Positions 1 through 9,131 are shown, counted from the stretch's first letter. The stretch: DNA of 32,771 nt from Sulfurimonas sp. (GCA_021161305.1 JAGHAW010000188.1:1-32771), one strand, 5' to 3'. The notes: a model not told the origin generated them from the sequence alone. Numbers and translations are program-made.

Positions 1-1113
1 ATTGAAACAAAACTCTTAGGTCTTCGCAGTCGTATCAAAAATAAACAAAAAGAACCTGATATGTCAAAACCGGAGAATAAAATTAAAAAATTTATAGCTC
101 TTTTACTGTGGACTGTTTTAGCTCTTATAGCCGGTGCAGATTTTTTATGGTTCTTTGTTCCACCTGAAGATTTTTTTGTTTATCTAGCTGATTTTAACAA
201 TCATTGGGTAGTTTTTGGTACTGTTCTGGGTATAGCAGCTTTTTTGATTTATGACATTATTTTCTTAAAAGAAGATTTTTGTATATATGTTTGTCCCTAC
301 TCTCGTATTCAGTCAGTTTTATATGATGAGCATACAGTTATGGCTCTCTATGATATGCATAGAGGTGGAAATATTTATGACAAAGATACAAAACTATATT
401 CCAAACAAAAAGAGATTGTAGCTGCTCAGCCACATGCTGAGTGTACGGCTTGTGAAAGCTGTGTAACTGTTTGTCCGACTCATATAGATATTCGTAAAGG
501 TCTTCAGTTAGACTGTATAAACTGTTTAGAGTGTGTTGATGCTTGTACAACCGTTATGGGTAAACTGGGTAAACCTTCACTTGTAACTTGGTCAAGTGAT
601 TATGAAATTGTTGATCAAAAAGGTAAGACAAAATATTTCCGTTCTAAAACTTTGGGATATATGGTACTGCTGTTGGGATTAATGATGATGCTTGCATATA
701 TGAGTACAACAAAAGAAAATATGCTACTTAATATCAACAAAGAGACTCGTCTATATTCTACCAAGGTTATGTTAGATGGAAAAATTAGAGTAGATAATGC
801 TTATAAATTCCTTCTTCAAAATACTCAAAATGAAGAGATGAAATTTTTCTTTGAAATCATTCCTCCAAAAGGCATGGAAGGTAAAATCATTATTGCTAAA
901 CCAAGTAAAGAATTTACAGTAGTTCCAGGAGTTAAAAAGAAAAAAATTGTTGTTCTGAGAACTACTGAACTTTTAGTAGATGATGATAGAAAAGATACAA
1001 TTATTCCTATCACGATTAGAGCTTATGCTTTAGGTCATGAAGATAAAATTGTGGTTTTTAGAAACACTACTTTTATCTTTCCAAAAGCGACTATATTAAA
1101 AAAAGCCAAATAG
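1..1113 (+). CDS. ccoG: Cytochrome c oxidase accessory protein CcoG (5' end outside window)
   Basis: CcoG (FixG/RdxA family) is a membrane iron-sulfur protein needed to assemble cbb3-type cytochrome c oxidase, where it is thought to handle copper. The reading frame is open from base 1. The first 20 codons, before the ATG at 61, read IETKLLGLRSRIKNKQ and then EPD, which is a conserved internal part of CcoG, so the ATG at 61 is not the start and roughly the first 100 residues are missing. Visible parts are two membrane spans, a CIYVCPYSRIQSVLYDEHTV block, two 4Fe-4S ferredoxin motifs (CTACESCVTVCP and CINCLECVDAC), another membrane span, and a C-terminal Ig-like periplasmic domain. The cbb3 operon ccoNOPQ probably lies upstream (inference). 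A hairpin follows the stop. Confidence 0.95.
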   Translation: METKLLGLRSRIKNKQKEPDMSKPENKIKKFIALLLWTVLALIAGADFLWFFVPPEDFFVYLADFNNHWVVFGTVLGIAAFLIYDIIFLKEDFCIYVCPYSRIQSVLYDEHTVMALYDMHRGGNIYDKDTKLYSKQKEIVAAQPHAECTACESCVTVCPTHIDIRKGLQLDCINCLECVDACTTVMGKLGKPSLVTWSSDYEIVDQKGKTKYFRSKTLGYMVLLLGLMMMLAYMSTTKENMLLNINKETRLYSTKVMLDGKIRVDNAYKFLLQNTQNEEMKFFFEIIPPKGMEGKIIIAKPSKEFTVVPGVKKKKIVVLRTTELLVDDDRKDTIIPITIRAYALGHEDKIVVFRNTTFIFPKATILKKAK

Positions 1114-1116
1114 TTA

Positions 1117-1138
1117 AAGCCTAGCACTTGTTGGGCTT
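1117..1138 (+). terminator. Possible terminator after ccoG
   Basis: AAGCCTAGC and GTTGGGCTT form a nine-pair stem with two G-U pairs and an ACTT loop, four bases after the ccoG stop. No strong T-run follows, so termination may be weak. Confidence 0.35.
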
Positions 1139-1198
1139 CTAATCAACCCTTAAAACATAATAGGATAGACTTCAAAGATTATATTTTTGGAGTCTATT

Positions 1199-4100
1199 TT
1201 GTTAAAAAAAATTATATTTTATATTTTTCTTCTCTACACTTTTTTTGGATTTGTCGTTCTACCATATATTTTAAAGTCACAAATAGTTGAAATAGTTCAA
1301 AAAGAAACCAATAGTAAAATCAGTGTAGAGAGCGTCTATTTTAATCCTTTTATATTTAACTTGAAAATTTCAGGAGTTGAGTTAAACTCTCTAAAAGATG
1401 AGCATCTCTTATCTTTGAAGTCTGTAAGTTTGGATGTTGAGGTTTACTCTCTTTTTAACTTTGCTATTCATTTGAAAAAAATTATTTTAGAAAAACCAAA
1501 AATTTCTTTAGTTTATAATAAAAATAAAACATTAAATCTAGCCTCCATAGTTAAACCTAGCAGTGAAACACCAAAAGATGAAAATGCACCCAAAAGTGAA
1601 CTTCCTAGAATTATTTTGGATAGAGTTGCTATTGTTGAGGGTATTATAAATTATGAAGATTATACACAGAAGAGTAAGTTTGATTTTTCATTTCACGATA
1701 TAGGTTTTGAGTTAAGAGATATTGACACTAACGATTTTAATACCAGCAGTGCCAATTTAAGATTCTACTCTACTCTGGGTGATGGTGGATTTGTTGATTT
1801 AAAAAGTGAAGTGTTAGGCTTTAAACCTCTTATAGTTCAAGGTAGTTTAGATTTTGAGGCAAGTAAGTTATATACTCAGTGGAGATATTTAAAAGATAGT
1901 CTAAATCTTGAAGTTGCAGATGGAAAGATAGCTTTTTCTACAAAGTATTATGTTAATTTAGATGATTTAAACGCTACAACTATAGATAACCTTACTCTCT
2001 CTTTGGAAGGTTTGAGGGTTAAGCCAAAAAATGCATATAAGGATGTTTTAAATCTTGATTCTTTAAGAGTAGAAGATGTGACAATCAAACCTATGCTTCA
2101 AGATGTGCATGTAAAAAATATAGCTTTAGAATCTCTTCATATTAAAGCAAAAAGAGATTTAAAAGGTCAAATAGATTGGCTGGAGTATATTAAAAGCAGT
2201 AGTGAAACAGTTGATGAAAATATTACCATATCGGATGAGAATCCTGTCTCAGAGCCATGGCATGTGAAAGTAGATGATATTGCACTACAAAAGATAAAAG
2301 TTGATTTTTATGATAGAGGAGTAGTTCCCTCTGTAGATACCAGTGTTAATGAGCTTAATTTATATCTGCAAAATGTTACTTTAGCCGGAGAGGAACCACT
2401 GCTTTATCAGATTAACATGAAGCTTAATGATAAGTTAAGTTGTTCCTCAAGTGGCGATATTATACATAAAGAGTTAGCACTAAATTCATACTCTAAATGT
2501 AGTGGATTGAACCTTGTTCATTATAGACCGTACATAGATGAGGCAGCTAAAAAAGCACTGAAAGTTTATGACTTAAATCTTAAAAGTGCTGAAGTTGCTT
2601 TTGATGCCAATGTTAGCTTGTCGGATGAAAAAGAGCAGATAGTTGTTGATGTAAGTGAAGCTAATTTGAATCTTGCTAACTTTGTGCTAAATAAAAAAAG
2701 CACAAAAGAGAATCTGCTTAATTTTAGTAGTTTTGATGTGAATAGTGTTAGCCTAAATACAAAAACAAAAGATGTTTTAGTTGAAAAAGTAGCACTTAAG
2801 GGTTTAGATATTAGAACTAAACGACTAAAAGATGCAACTCTGAATGTTCAAGACTTGGTAGTTCCATATAGCAAGAAAAGTGTAAAAAAAATTAAAACTA
2901 AAAAAGAGGATGAGTATAAGATTCTTCTAAAACATTTTGCACTTAAATCAGCAAAGATTAGTTTTGATGATAGAGTTTTAATCCCAAGTGTTAAAAGTAA
3001 GATTGATAAAATTGATTTTAATGCTTACAATATAAATTCAAAAGAAAAAAGCTGGTTGAATTACGATTTTTCACTTAGAGTTAATGGTTCAGGATATACA
3101 AAAGCGAAAGGTAATCTTAGACATACGCCACTAAAACAAAAAGGTTCGTTTGAGTTACAAAGAGTATCTTTAAGGGAACTTACTCCATATATACAGCAAA
3201 GTGCATTCGTGGCTGTTGATGATGGCTATTTAAGTCTTAAAAGTAAAATAAATTATGCTCCGTCTAAAAAGAGTCCAGATTTGAGGGTTGGGGGTTCACT
3301 CAAGCTTGAAGAGTTTTTTCTAAGTGATTCCAGAGACAAAACACCTCTTTTGTCTTTTAGTGAGGTCGGTCTGAAATCTTTTACTTTTGAGATGTTTCCA
3401 AATCGACTCTTTATAAAAGAGATAGATATTAATTCATTTTATGTTAATGCAGTTATAGATGAGAACAAAACGATGAATCTTGCCTCTTTGACTAAGCCGA
3501 CAAAAGAGGACGAAATAGTTAAAAAAGAGGATGATAATTCCAGTGAAACAGCAGAAAAATTCCCAATAAAAATTATGAAGTTAAATGTTGCTCTAGGAAG
3601 TGCAAATTTTGCCGACAACTCTCTGCCTATAAAATTTCAGACAAATATACATGACCTTAACGGAGTAGTCTATGCAATCTCCAACGAAGAGGGAGAGACC
3701 AGTTTTATAGATATAGTAGGTGAGGTTGATAAGTATGGCTCAACGAAGTTAAAAGGCAGCATTAACTCAGGAAATCCAAAAGCATACACTGATCTCGATT
3801 TTAGTTTTAGAAATTTAGAGCTTAATTCTGTTAGTGGTTATAGTGCATCTTTTGCAGGGCATGAGATAGACGCAGGAAAGCTTTATCTGAATCTTGGTTA
3901 TGATATTATAGATTCGGAGTTGGTAGGCAAAAACAGTATCATCATCAAAAACATAGAACTAGGTAAAGAGTTTGAAGATGAAAATATCACCTCTCTTCCT
4001 CTAGGTTTTGTTATAGCACTTTTAGAAGATAGTGATGGAATAATAGATATAGATATGCCGGTAGAGGGGAATGTTGATGAACCTGACTTCAAGTATGGTG

Positions 4101-4744
4101 CTTTAGTTTGGAAAACTTTTGGCAATCTAATACTAAAGGCGGTAACTTCTCCTTTTAAATTTTTAGGTTCTATGATGGGTGTTGATGGCGAAGAGTTGGA
4201 GTATGTTGATTTTGAATCTGGATTGGCAAATATCCTTCCTCCAGAGAAAGAGAAACTGGATATTATTGCTAAGATGATGATTAAAAGACCTAAAATATCT
4301 CTCTTGCTTGGTGGTAGATATGATGAGATTAGTGATAAAAAAGCACTTCAAAAAGAGAAATTGATAACTTTGGTTGTTCAAAAGAGTGGAATTAAAAATA
4401 GAGAGAAACATAAAAGTGCTATGACAACAGAGTTGCTCGAAGAGATATATGAAGAGTTAAGAGATGATAAAAAGATACAAAAGATTAGAAAGAAACTTAA
4501 AAAAGAGTATAAAAAGGAAGAGCTTGAGAGAGCCTATTTCAGTTTATTGATCAAAGAGTGTATAAACATACAGCCTCTAACTATTGATGAGTTAAAAACT
4601 TTAGGAGCTACAAGAGCAGCTAAGCTGAAATCTTATCTTGTTGAGGTAAAAGCTGTTGAAAGCTCAAGAGTTAGTGTTAGTGAAGTTGTTGCTGTTGATG
4701 AGCATGATGAAAAATGGGTAAAAACTAAACTTAATGTTAAATAG
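1199..4744 (+). CDS. Large AsmA-like DUF748 envelope protein
   Basis: About 1181 residues, with one N-terminal membrane segment (IIFYIFLLYTFFGFVVLPYI) and the rest predicted periplasmic. The region near residues 40-60 (YFNPFIFNLKISGVEL) and the late block with LPLGFVIALLEDSDGIIDID, PVEGN, then KAVTSPFKFLGSMMG, are DUF748 hallmarks. DUF748 belongs to the AsmA/TamB/YhdP group of bridge-like proteins linked to lipid transport or outer-membrane homeostasis, and a role of that kind is inferred here. Lysine-rich linkers separate several repeats of the fold. The C-terminal 200 residues are helical and highly charged. I chose TTG at 1199 because GGAG at 1189-1192 lies six bases before it. An in-frame TTG at 1187 has no ribosome site. 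It ends two bases before the convergent gene at 4747. Confidence 0.85.
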   Translation: MLKKIIFYIFLLYTFFGFVVLPYILKSQIVEIVQKETNSKISVESVYFNPFIFNLKISGVELNSLKDEHLLSLKSVSLDVEVYSLFNFAIHLKKIILEKPKISLVYNKNKTLNLASIVKPSSETPKDENAPKSELPRIILDRVAIVEGIINYEDYTQKSKFDFSFHDIGFELRDIDTNDFNTSSANLRFYSTLGDGGFVDLKSEVLGFKPLIVQGSLDFEASKLYTQWRYLKDSLNLEVADGKIAFSTKYYVNLDDLNATTIDNLTLSLEGLRVKPKNAYKDVLNLDSLRVEDVTIKPMLQDVHVKNIALESLHIKAKRDLKGQIDWLEYIKSSSETVDENITISDENPVSEPWHVKVDDIALQKIKVDFYDRGVVPSVDTSVNELNLYLQNVTLAGEEPLLYQINMKLNDKLSCSSSGDIIHKELALNSYSKCSGLNLVHYRPYIDEAAKKALKVYDLNLKSAEVAFDANVSLSDEKEQIVVDVSEANLNLANFVLNKKSTKENLLNFSSFDVNSVSLNTKTKDVLVEKVALKGLDIRTKRLKDATLNVQDLVVPYSKKSVKKIKTKKEDEYKILLKHFALKSAKISFDDRVLIPSVKSKIDKIDFNAYNINSKEKSWLNYDFSLRVNGSGYTKAKGNLRHTPLKQKGSFELQRVSLRELTPYIQQSAFVAVDDGYLSLKSKINYAPSKKSPDLRVGGSLKLEEFFLSDSRDKTPLLSFSEVGLKSFTFEMFPNRLFIKEIDINSFYVNAVIDENKTMNLASLTKPTKEDEIVKKEDDNSSETAEKFPIKIMKLNVALGSANFADNSLPIKFQTNIHDLNGVVYAISNEEGETSFIDIVGEVDKYGSTKLKGSINSGNPKAYTDLDFSFRNLELNSVSGYSASFAGHEIDAGKLYLNLGYDIIDSELVGKNSIIIKNIELGKEFEDENITSLPLGFVIALLEDSDGIIDIDMPVEGNVDEPDFKYGALVWKTFGNLILKAVTSPFKFLGSMMGVDGEELEYVDFESGLANILPPEKEKLDIIAKMMIKRPKISLLLGGRYDEISDKKALQKEKLITLVVQKSGIKNREKHKSAMTTELLEEIYEELRDDKKIQKIRKKLKKEYKKEELERAYFSLLIKECINIQPLTIDELKTLGATRAAKLKSYLVEVKAVESSRVSVSEVVAVDEHDEKWVKTKLNVK

Positions 4745-4746
4745 TC

Positions 4747-5157
4747 TTATTTTTCAATATATTTGTTATAACTAGAATCTAGCTTGATGCCATTTAATTC
4801 TAGCCGTTTTTTATAAAAAAGAATATTTGGGCGTCCTTTTTGCCAGAAGAAAGCACCTATGACATTTTCGTTGTCAAGGTGGGAGTATCTTGTTCCAAAA
4901 AGAAGTTTTTCTCTGCACTTAGAGGGAATATTTTTAAGAGTGGATAGGATGATGATATCTGCTTCTTCACACTCCTTAACAATTTTTATATTACCAGGAA
5001 AAAGTTGAAGTGATTTTACTTCTTTGTGTATATATATTACAGGTTCTGTTTTTTTTGTAATACTTTTAGTAATCATATTAAAAATAGATGACGCTTTTTG
5101 AGAGTTCTCAGCATTAACAGTGCTAATAATTAAAAAAAACAGAATAATCTTTTTCAA
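4747..5157 (-). CDS. Small exported protein, tentatively YfiR-like, paired with TonB receptor
   Basis: 136 residues with a clear signal peptide (MKKIILFFLIISTVNA). The mature part has a CEEADIIILS strand, then NVIGAFFWQKGRPNILFYKK and NGIKLDSSYNKYIE. The order of a 'cysteine, hydrophobic strand, polar turn, Gly-rich strand, final helix' resembles the C-terminal half of YfiR/DUF4154 periplasmic proteins, which often sit beside TonB receptors and cyclic-di-GMP enzymes. That match is by eye and weak. The start is TTG at 5157, preceded by GGAG eight bases upstream inside the receptor gene. It overlaps the receptor stop as TTGA, which implies translational coupling. No GGDEF gene is adjacent. Confidence 0.7.
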   Translation of the reverse strand: MKKIILFFLIISTVNAENSQKASSIFNMITKSITKKTEPVIYIHKEVKSLQLFPGNIKIVKECEEADIIILSTLKNIPSKCREKLLFGTRYSHLDNENVIGAFFWQKGRPNILFYKKRLELNGIKLDSSYNKYIEK

Positions 5158-7040
5158 AATAGGTACTCCATTCCAAACATAAATCTTTGCTCAACAACTG
5201 GAACTTCTATGGTGTCTGACGGGGAACCAGTTACTAGGTTTATTTGATTTACATAGATATGTTTTTGACCGGAATTAAAAATATTATCACCCTTGAGATT
5301 TAAATGAAAATCTTTTGAAACAGCATATTTAACAGCCGCAGAGTAGTCATATCCAGTTGATACACCACTATAATTATCATGAATAACAAGCTCATTAAAT
5401 ATATCAAATTTCCATATGCTATTTAACATTCTCGCTGTATAGTTGTAATGGTTTAGATTGCTATTTCCATATGGAGATTCTATGCTTGTGTAGTTAGCCT
5501 GTAGTTCCAGTTTATCTTTTTGGTTAAAAAATAGAGTAAACTCTACTCCAGCTGAATAACCAACTATATCTGTATCGCTATTTTGCATTTTAAAATTTTT
5601 ATCTAAAATTGGCGTATTTTCATTAACACCATATCCAAGAATCACTTTTGAAAGGGTTGTTTTAGTTTCATAACTTATCTCTTGAAAAATTGAGGTATAT
5701 ATTTCTGAATCTAGTTGGGGATTACCATATTGTGAAGCGAGACTCATGTATGCTTCAGATGCAAATTCTTGACGAGATAAAAATGTTTTAGCCACCCACT
5801 CTTTTTCAGAGTATATATAACCCGCTCTAAGTTGAAGCGTATTTGGGTCATTAACACTGCCATCGCGTTTATATATTTGATCCATAACAGATAAGCTAAT
5901 TAAGTGAGTATCACCCAAAGCAATTAAATCCTGCAAGAAAAATGAGTATATATCTTCTCTGGAATAAGCTTGATTTTTAGGTGGAGTAGGTATGTTAAAC
6001 TCTACATCTGTAAGATCAAAGTGCTTGTATCTATACTGGATTCCGACTGAGACAGTGTGTATATCTAAGCACCACTCTTTTTTTAAAGTAGTAGTAAACG
6101 CTTCTTCTTCCAAGGTTCTATCTAGAGAGTTTATAAAGCCTATAGAGGGAATAAGTATTGGTGTTAATGGATTGTACTTAAGTGAAAAGTCATTTTGTGT
6201 CTTAATATATGAGAGATTTAGTGTTAGTGAATCATTCAAAAATTTAGAGTGTGTTGCAAAATTTATAAATGATGATTTTCCAGAAGCACTTTTTGGTACA
6301 TTGCCTACTAGTGGACCAAGAAAAAAGTCTCCTATTATCTGTTGTGCATGAAATTCAAGGCGATGGTTTTCTCCCTCAAGTGATCCATAAAAGCGATTAG
6401 TTTGTTTGTTTCGCTTTAGAGTCTCTTCTTTATGTTCATACTCTTTTGTTTTATCATCAGAACGATTTGCATAGACAAAGTATGAGAAGGAATCCTCTTT
6501 ATTTGTATAGTAAATATTCTCTTTATTATGACCATAACTTCCTAGTGTTGTCTTAACTCGTCCACCCTCGTCATGCTCGGCTGTTTTGCTATATAAGCGA
6601 ATCACAATAGTAGCCGGTTCAACTCCGAAGTCAAAAGATGGGAAACCTTCATAAATCTCAATGTGGTCTATAAAATCCATCTCCATATTTCCAAAAAGAA
6701 TCAATCCACTACCAGTAACAGCAGTAAGCAGTTCATTTTCATTTAGATAGACACGAACGCTCTTGGAGTAGTAACCTATGGGGTCCTGGTTTAAAGTGTC
6801 AGGTTGAGCCATACGGTTTTCGATATAAGGGAAGAAACGAAGAGATTTCAGTACATCTTTAAGTGTTTCTACCTGCATTCTTTCCAAATCATCACGAGTG
6901 TAGATGATGAGATTTCCAGCACTCTCACTCTTTGTTTTTTTAGAAAGCTCAGATGCCTCTTCATACTCTTGTAAAAGGGAATCTATACCTTGTGCATATA
7001 AAATAGAGAGAGAAAAAAGTATTGAAAAGAGAACTCTCAT
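5154..7040 (-). CDS. TonB-dependent outer-membrane receptor
   Basis: 628 residues. A signal peptide (MRVLFSILFSLSILYAQG) is followed by a plug domain, with YTRDDLERMQVETLKDVLKS near residues 47-66 and an IYEGFPSFDFGVEPATIVIR stretch that is typical of the plug end. The rest is long antiparallel barrel sequence ending in the aromatic YLF expected for an outer-membrane barrel. I see no obvious TonB box, and the barrel is on the short side for the family. The substrate cannot be read from sequence. Fur-box-like repeats upstream hint at iron control. ATG at 7040 has GAAGGG six bases before it. Translationally coupled to the exported protein at 4747-5157. Confidence 0.88.
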   Translation of the reverse strand: MRVLFSILFSLSILYAQGIDSLLQEYEEASELSKKTKSESAGNLIIYTRDDLERMQVETLKDVLKSLRFFPYIENRMAQPDTLNQDPIGYYSKSVRVYLNENELLTAVTGSGLILFGNMEMDFIDHIEIYEGFPSFDFGVEPATIVIRLYSKTAEHDEGGRVKTTLGSYGHNKENIYYTNKEDSFSYFVYANRSDDKTKEYEHKEETLKRNKQTNRFYGSLEGENHRLEFHAQQIIGDFFLGPLVGNVPKSASGKSSFINFATHSKFLNDSLTLNLSYIKTQNDFSLKYNPLTPILIPSIGFINSLDRTLEEEAFTTTLKKEWCLDIHTVSVGIQYRYKHFDLTDVEFNIPTPPKNQAYSREDIYSFFLQDLIALGDTHLISLSVMDQIYKRDGSVNDPNTLQLRAGYIYSEKEWVAKTFLSRQEFASEAYMSLASQYGNPQLDSEIYTSIFQEISYETKTTLSKVILGYGVNENTPILDKNFKMQNSDTDIVGYSAGVEFTLFFNQKDKLELQANYTSIESPYGNSNLNHYNYTARMLNSIWKFDIFNELVIHDNYSGVSTGYDYSAAVKYAVSKDFHLNLKGDNIFNSGQKHIYVNQINLVTGSPSDTIEVPVVEQRFMFGMEYLF

Positions 7041-7053
7041 AAACTACCCTTCC

Positions 7054-7086
7054 ATAATTATCATTACATATTATCTAACTATTATC
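7054..7086 (-). promoter_or_regulatory. Fur-box-like GATAAT repeats upstream of TonB receptor
   Basis: On the minus strand GATAAT occurs three times, at 7086-7081, 7075-7070 and 7062-7057. The last is in TGTAATGATAATTAT, which matches the classical 19-base Fur consensus at about 12 positions. The middle copy could also act as the -10 box. Fur control of receptors is well known; binding here is inferred. Confidence 0.35.
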
Positions 7087-7175
7087 GTCCCATTTCCCTT
7101 AAATAGTGATTAATTTATATCAACAAAATAGAATAGAATATAAATTTTTTAATAAAACTATTTAGTAAAAAATTA

Positions 7176-7181
7176 TATAAT
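7176..7181 (+). promoter_or_regulatory. -10 box for the 7215 operon
   Basis: Perfect TATAAT in an AT-rich stretch, about 34 bases before the ATG at 7215 and followed by AGGAG at 7201-7205. No clear -35, as is usual for vegetative promoters in this phylum. Confidence 0.5.
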
Positions 7182-7214
7182 AGAAATTAAATTTATTTTT
7201 AGGAGTTAAAATTG

Positions 7215-7682
7215 ATGTCTCATTTTCCAAATACATTGAACTCTTTTTGGCTCTGGCGAGAAGTTTCATCAAAGCTTGGCGTTTCCAATCCTCTCTATAA
7301 GTATTGGAAGGAGACACCAAATCTGAAACTAAATAACAAGTATGTTTTTGTGCAAAAAGATAGACTTCCAATAAAATATGAGTATGTTGAGCCTATTTTA
7401 ACTGACCTCTCTGGTCATCTGCCTATAAAATTCGCTTCTGATAGACTGCATGCTAATGAACACATATTTTCATATGAGAAGATGAAGCTGTATAAAGAGT
7501 TTGAGTATAAATATGTTGAAGATGTAAAGTTTGTAAATATAAAGAAATTTTTTAGAGAAAATGGTATCAAAGTCTCTAAAAACTCAATCATACAACTTGG
7601 CAAAATAAAGGACTTGGATTTGAATATAAGCTCTACATTTTATAATCTGAAAAATGATTACGGGATTGTGGTATACGACTGA
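7215..7682 (+). CDS. Conserved-looking unknown protein
   Basis: 155 residues, soluble, lysine- and tyrosine-rich, with no signal peptide or membrane span. The N-terminal segment (SFWLWREVSSKLGVSNPLYK) has the spacing of a small helix-turn-helix, but this is only suggestive. I do not recognise the family. AGGAG at 7201-7205 serves either ATG at 7215 (nine bases) or the TTG at 7212 (six bases); both give nearly the same protein. The stop overlaps the next start by one base (TGATG), so it is the first gene of an operon with the TPR protein and rnhA. Confidence 0.7.
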   Translation: MSHFPNTLNSFWLWREVSSKLGVSNPLYKYWKETPNLKLNNKYVFVQKDRLPIKYEYVEPILTDLSGHLPIKFASDRLHANEHIFSYEKMKLYKEFEYKYVEDVKFVNIKKFFRENGIKVSKNSIIQLGKIKDLDLNISSTFYNLKNDYGIVVYD

Positions 7683-8728
7683 TGAATCTATTTTTTATTG
7701 AATTTCGTGATCCACTTTTTGGCATTATTATCTTTTTTGTTCTTATCTTTGTGATTACATTTTTTTCATATTGGTGGAGTACTTTTAGAAAAAATAAGGA
7801 TTATAGACATTTAGATAGATTTTTGAGACAGTTTCGCTCCCTTCCATCTCAAAAAGAGTTAAAGGTGCTAATCAAAAGTGGGGAATTATCAGAAAAATCT
7901 TGGCTCCTTTTGGCACAATCCTACTCTAAAAATGGTAATTATGAGAAAAGTATAGAGATTTATAATGAAATCTTAAAAGTAGGGAGCAAGCAAAACTACC
8001 GAGACACTCTTTTTTTGCTTGGTCGTACATATTTTAAAGCTGGTTTTTTAGAACGAGCAAAACAGATTTTTTTAGAGATACTTAAAAATAATCCTAGAAC
8101 ACCACAGGCACTTGATTACCTGCTTTTGGTTTATGAACATATGAGAGAGTATGCTCTTGCGCTAGAGGTGTCAGAGTCATTAGATGAGTTAAACAGAGAT
8201 ATAACAAATGATGTAGCTTATCTTAAATCTTTGTCAATTTTAAATGATGTTAAAACTTCTAATGATGTTAAGGCTACTTCGTTGCTTAAGATATATAGAG
8301 CAAACCATCAACTTACATATATGGTGTTTGAGTATCTTTTTCGTGTAGATCCAAAACTTGCTTGGAACAATTTTGACAGCTCAAAAAGTGAACTTTTAAC
8401 AGATATTTTATGGCAAGTAAACCCAAAAGATTTGGATTTGGATATAATAACACAAAATGGCTATTTAAGGGAACTATACACAGCTCGAGGTGATATTGAG
8501 TTGGCAAGCAAAAGTTCTGTTTTTGAGTTTGATGTTCTTATAAATCTCAAAAACAGAGCCAATGCAACCTTGAGTTTTGAGTATATTTGTGATAATTGCA
8601 AACAAGTTTATCCATTTGCATTTAGTCGCTGTTCGCATTGTCACTCTATTGATACCAGTAGGGTTGAATTTAGTCTTAGTAAAGATTATCATAGGGATTT
8701 TAGTGAAGAAAATAACTCTTTTCAGTGA
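7682..8728 (+). CDS. LapB-like membrane-anchored TPR protein with C-terminal zinc ribbon
   Basis: 348 residues. An N-terminal membrane segment (about 10-32) is followed by tetratricopeptide-like helical repeats (about 65-230, e.g. SWLLLAQSYSKNGNYEKSIE and LFLLGRTYFKAGFLERAKQI) and a C-terminal four-cysteine knuckle, C303-x2-C306-x10-C317-x2-C320. This order of membrane anchor, TPRs and rubredoxin-like metal site is that of LapB/YciM, which regulates lipopolysaccharide synthesis through FtsH and LpxC in E. coli. Orthology is inferred from architecture only. The usual upstream partner lapA is absent; the neighbours are an unknown gene and rnhA. Its 3' end overlaps rnhA by 26 bases. Confidence 0.75.
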   Translation: MNLFFIEFRDPLFGIIIFFVLIFVITFFSYWWSTFRKNKDYRHLDRFLRQFRSLPSQKELKVLIKSGELSEKSWLLLAQSYSKNGNYEKSIEIYNEILKVGSKQNYRDTLFLLGRTYFKAGFLERAKQIFLEILKNNPRTPQALDYLLLVYEHMREYALALEVSESLDELNRDITNDVAYLKSLSILNDVKTSNDVKATSLLKIYRANHQLTYMVFEYLFRVDPKLAWNNFDSSKSELLTDILWQVNPKDLDLDIITQNGYLRELYTARGDIELASKSSVFEFDVLINLKNRANATLSFEYICDNCKQVYPFAFSRCSHCHSIDTSRVEFSLSKDYHRDFSEENNSFQ

Positions 8729-9131
8729 TGGAAGTGCTTTAGGTAACCCAGGACCCGGTGGTTATGGTACGATTTTACTCTATGGTAAAACGGAAAAAAT
8801 CATTAGTGGTGGTGAAAGATATACTACCAACAACAGAATGGAGTTAAGAGGTGCTATAGAGGGCTTAAAAGCTCTTAAAGAAGCATGTGAAGTAGAGATA
8901 ATTTCCGATTCGTCTTATGTTGTAAAAGGTATAAATGAGTGGTTAATTTCTTGGATAAAAAGAGATTTCAAGAAGGTTAAAAATATAGATTTGTGGAAAG
9001 AATATATAGAAGTATCGCAAAAGCATAAAGTAGTGGCGACTTGGGTTCGAGGACATGATGGGCATATAGAAAATGAACGCTGTGATGAACTGGCTCGCAA
9101 TGAAGCAGAGGAACAAAAAAAATTATTGTAA
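8703..9131 (+). CDS. rnhA: Ribonuclease HI
   Basis: RNase HI cuts the RNA strand of RNA-DNA hybrids, removing R-loops and primers. The 142 residues match the family length. The catalytic set is intact: D9 (FSDGSALGNPGPGG), E47 (NNRMEL), D69 (SDSSYV) and D128 (ENERCDELA), with H118 in the RGHDGH loop. The start is GTG at 8703, with AGGGA five bases upstream; a longer frame reaching back to 8577 is only the shadow of the TPR gene. It is translated from inside the end of that gene. The stop TAA overlaps an AGGAG that begins the structured rnc leader. Confidence 0.95.
   Translation: MKKITLFSDGSALGNPGPGGYGTILLYGKTEKIISGGERYTTNNRMELRGAIEGLKALKEACEVEIISDSSYVVKGINEWLISWIKRDFKKVKNIDLWKEYIEVSQKHKVVATWVRGHDGHIENERCDELARNEAEEQKKLL

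Noticed and set aside
61..63. ATG at 61 as the start of ccoG
   Set aside because: The 20 codons before it are open and match conserved internal CcoG sequence, so the gene begins outside the window.
5992..6351. 119-codon plus-strand frame inside the TonB receptor
   Set aside because: Antisense shadow of the barrel with no ribosome site or family resemblance; the same holds for the other long antisense frames in DUF748, ompA, leuC, nifS and the antiporter.
8577..8702. Longer rnhA starting at 8577
   Set aside because: The extra 42 residues are the out-of-frame shadow of the TPR gene's zinc-ribbon end; GTG 8703 has a ribosome site at the right distance and gives family length.
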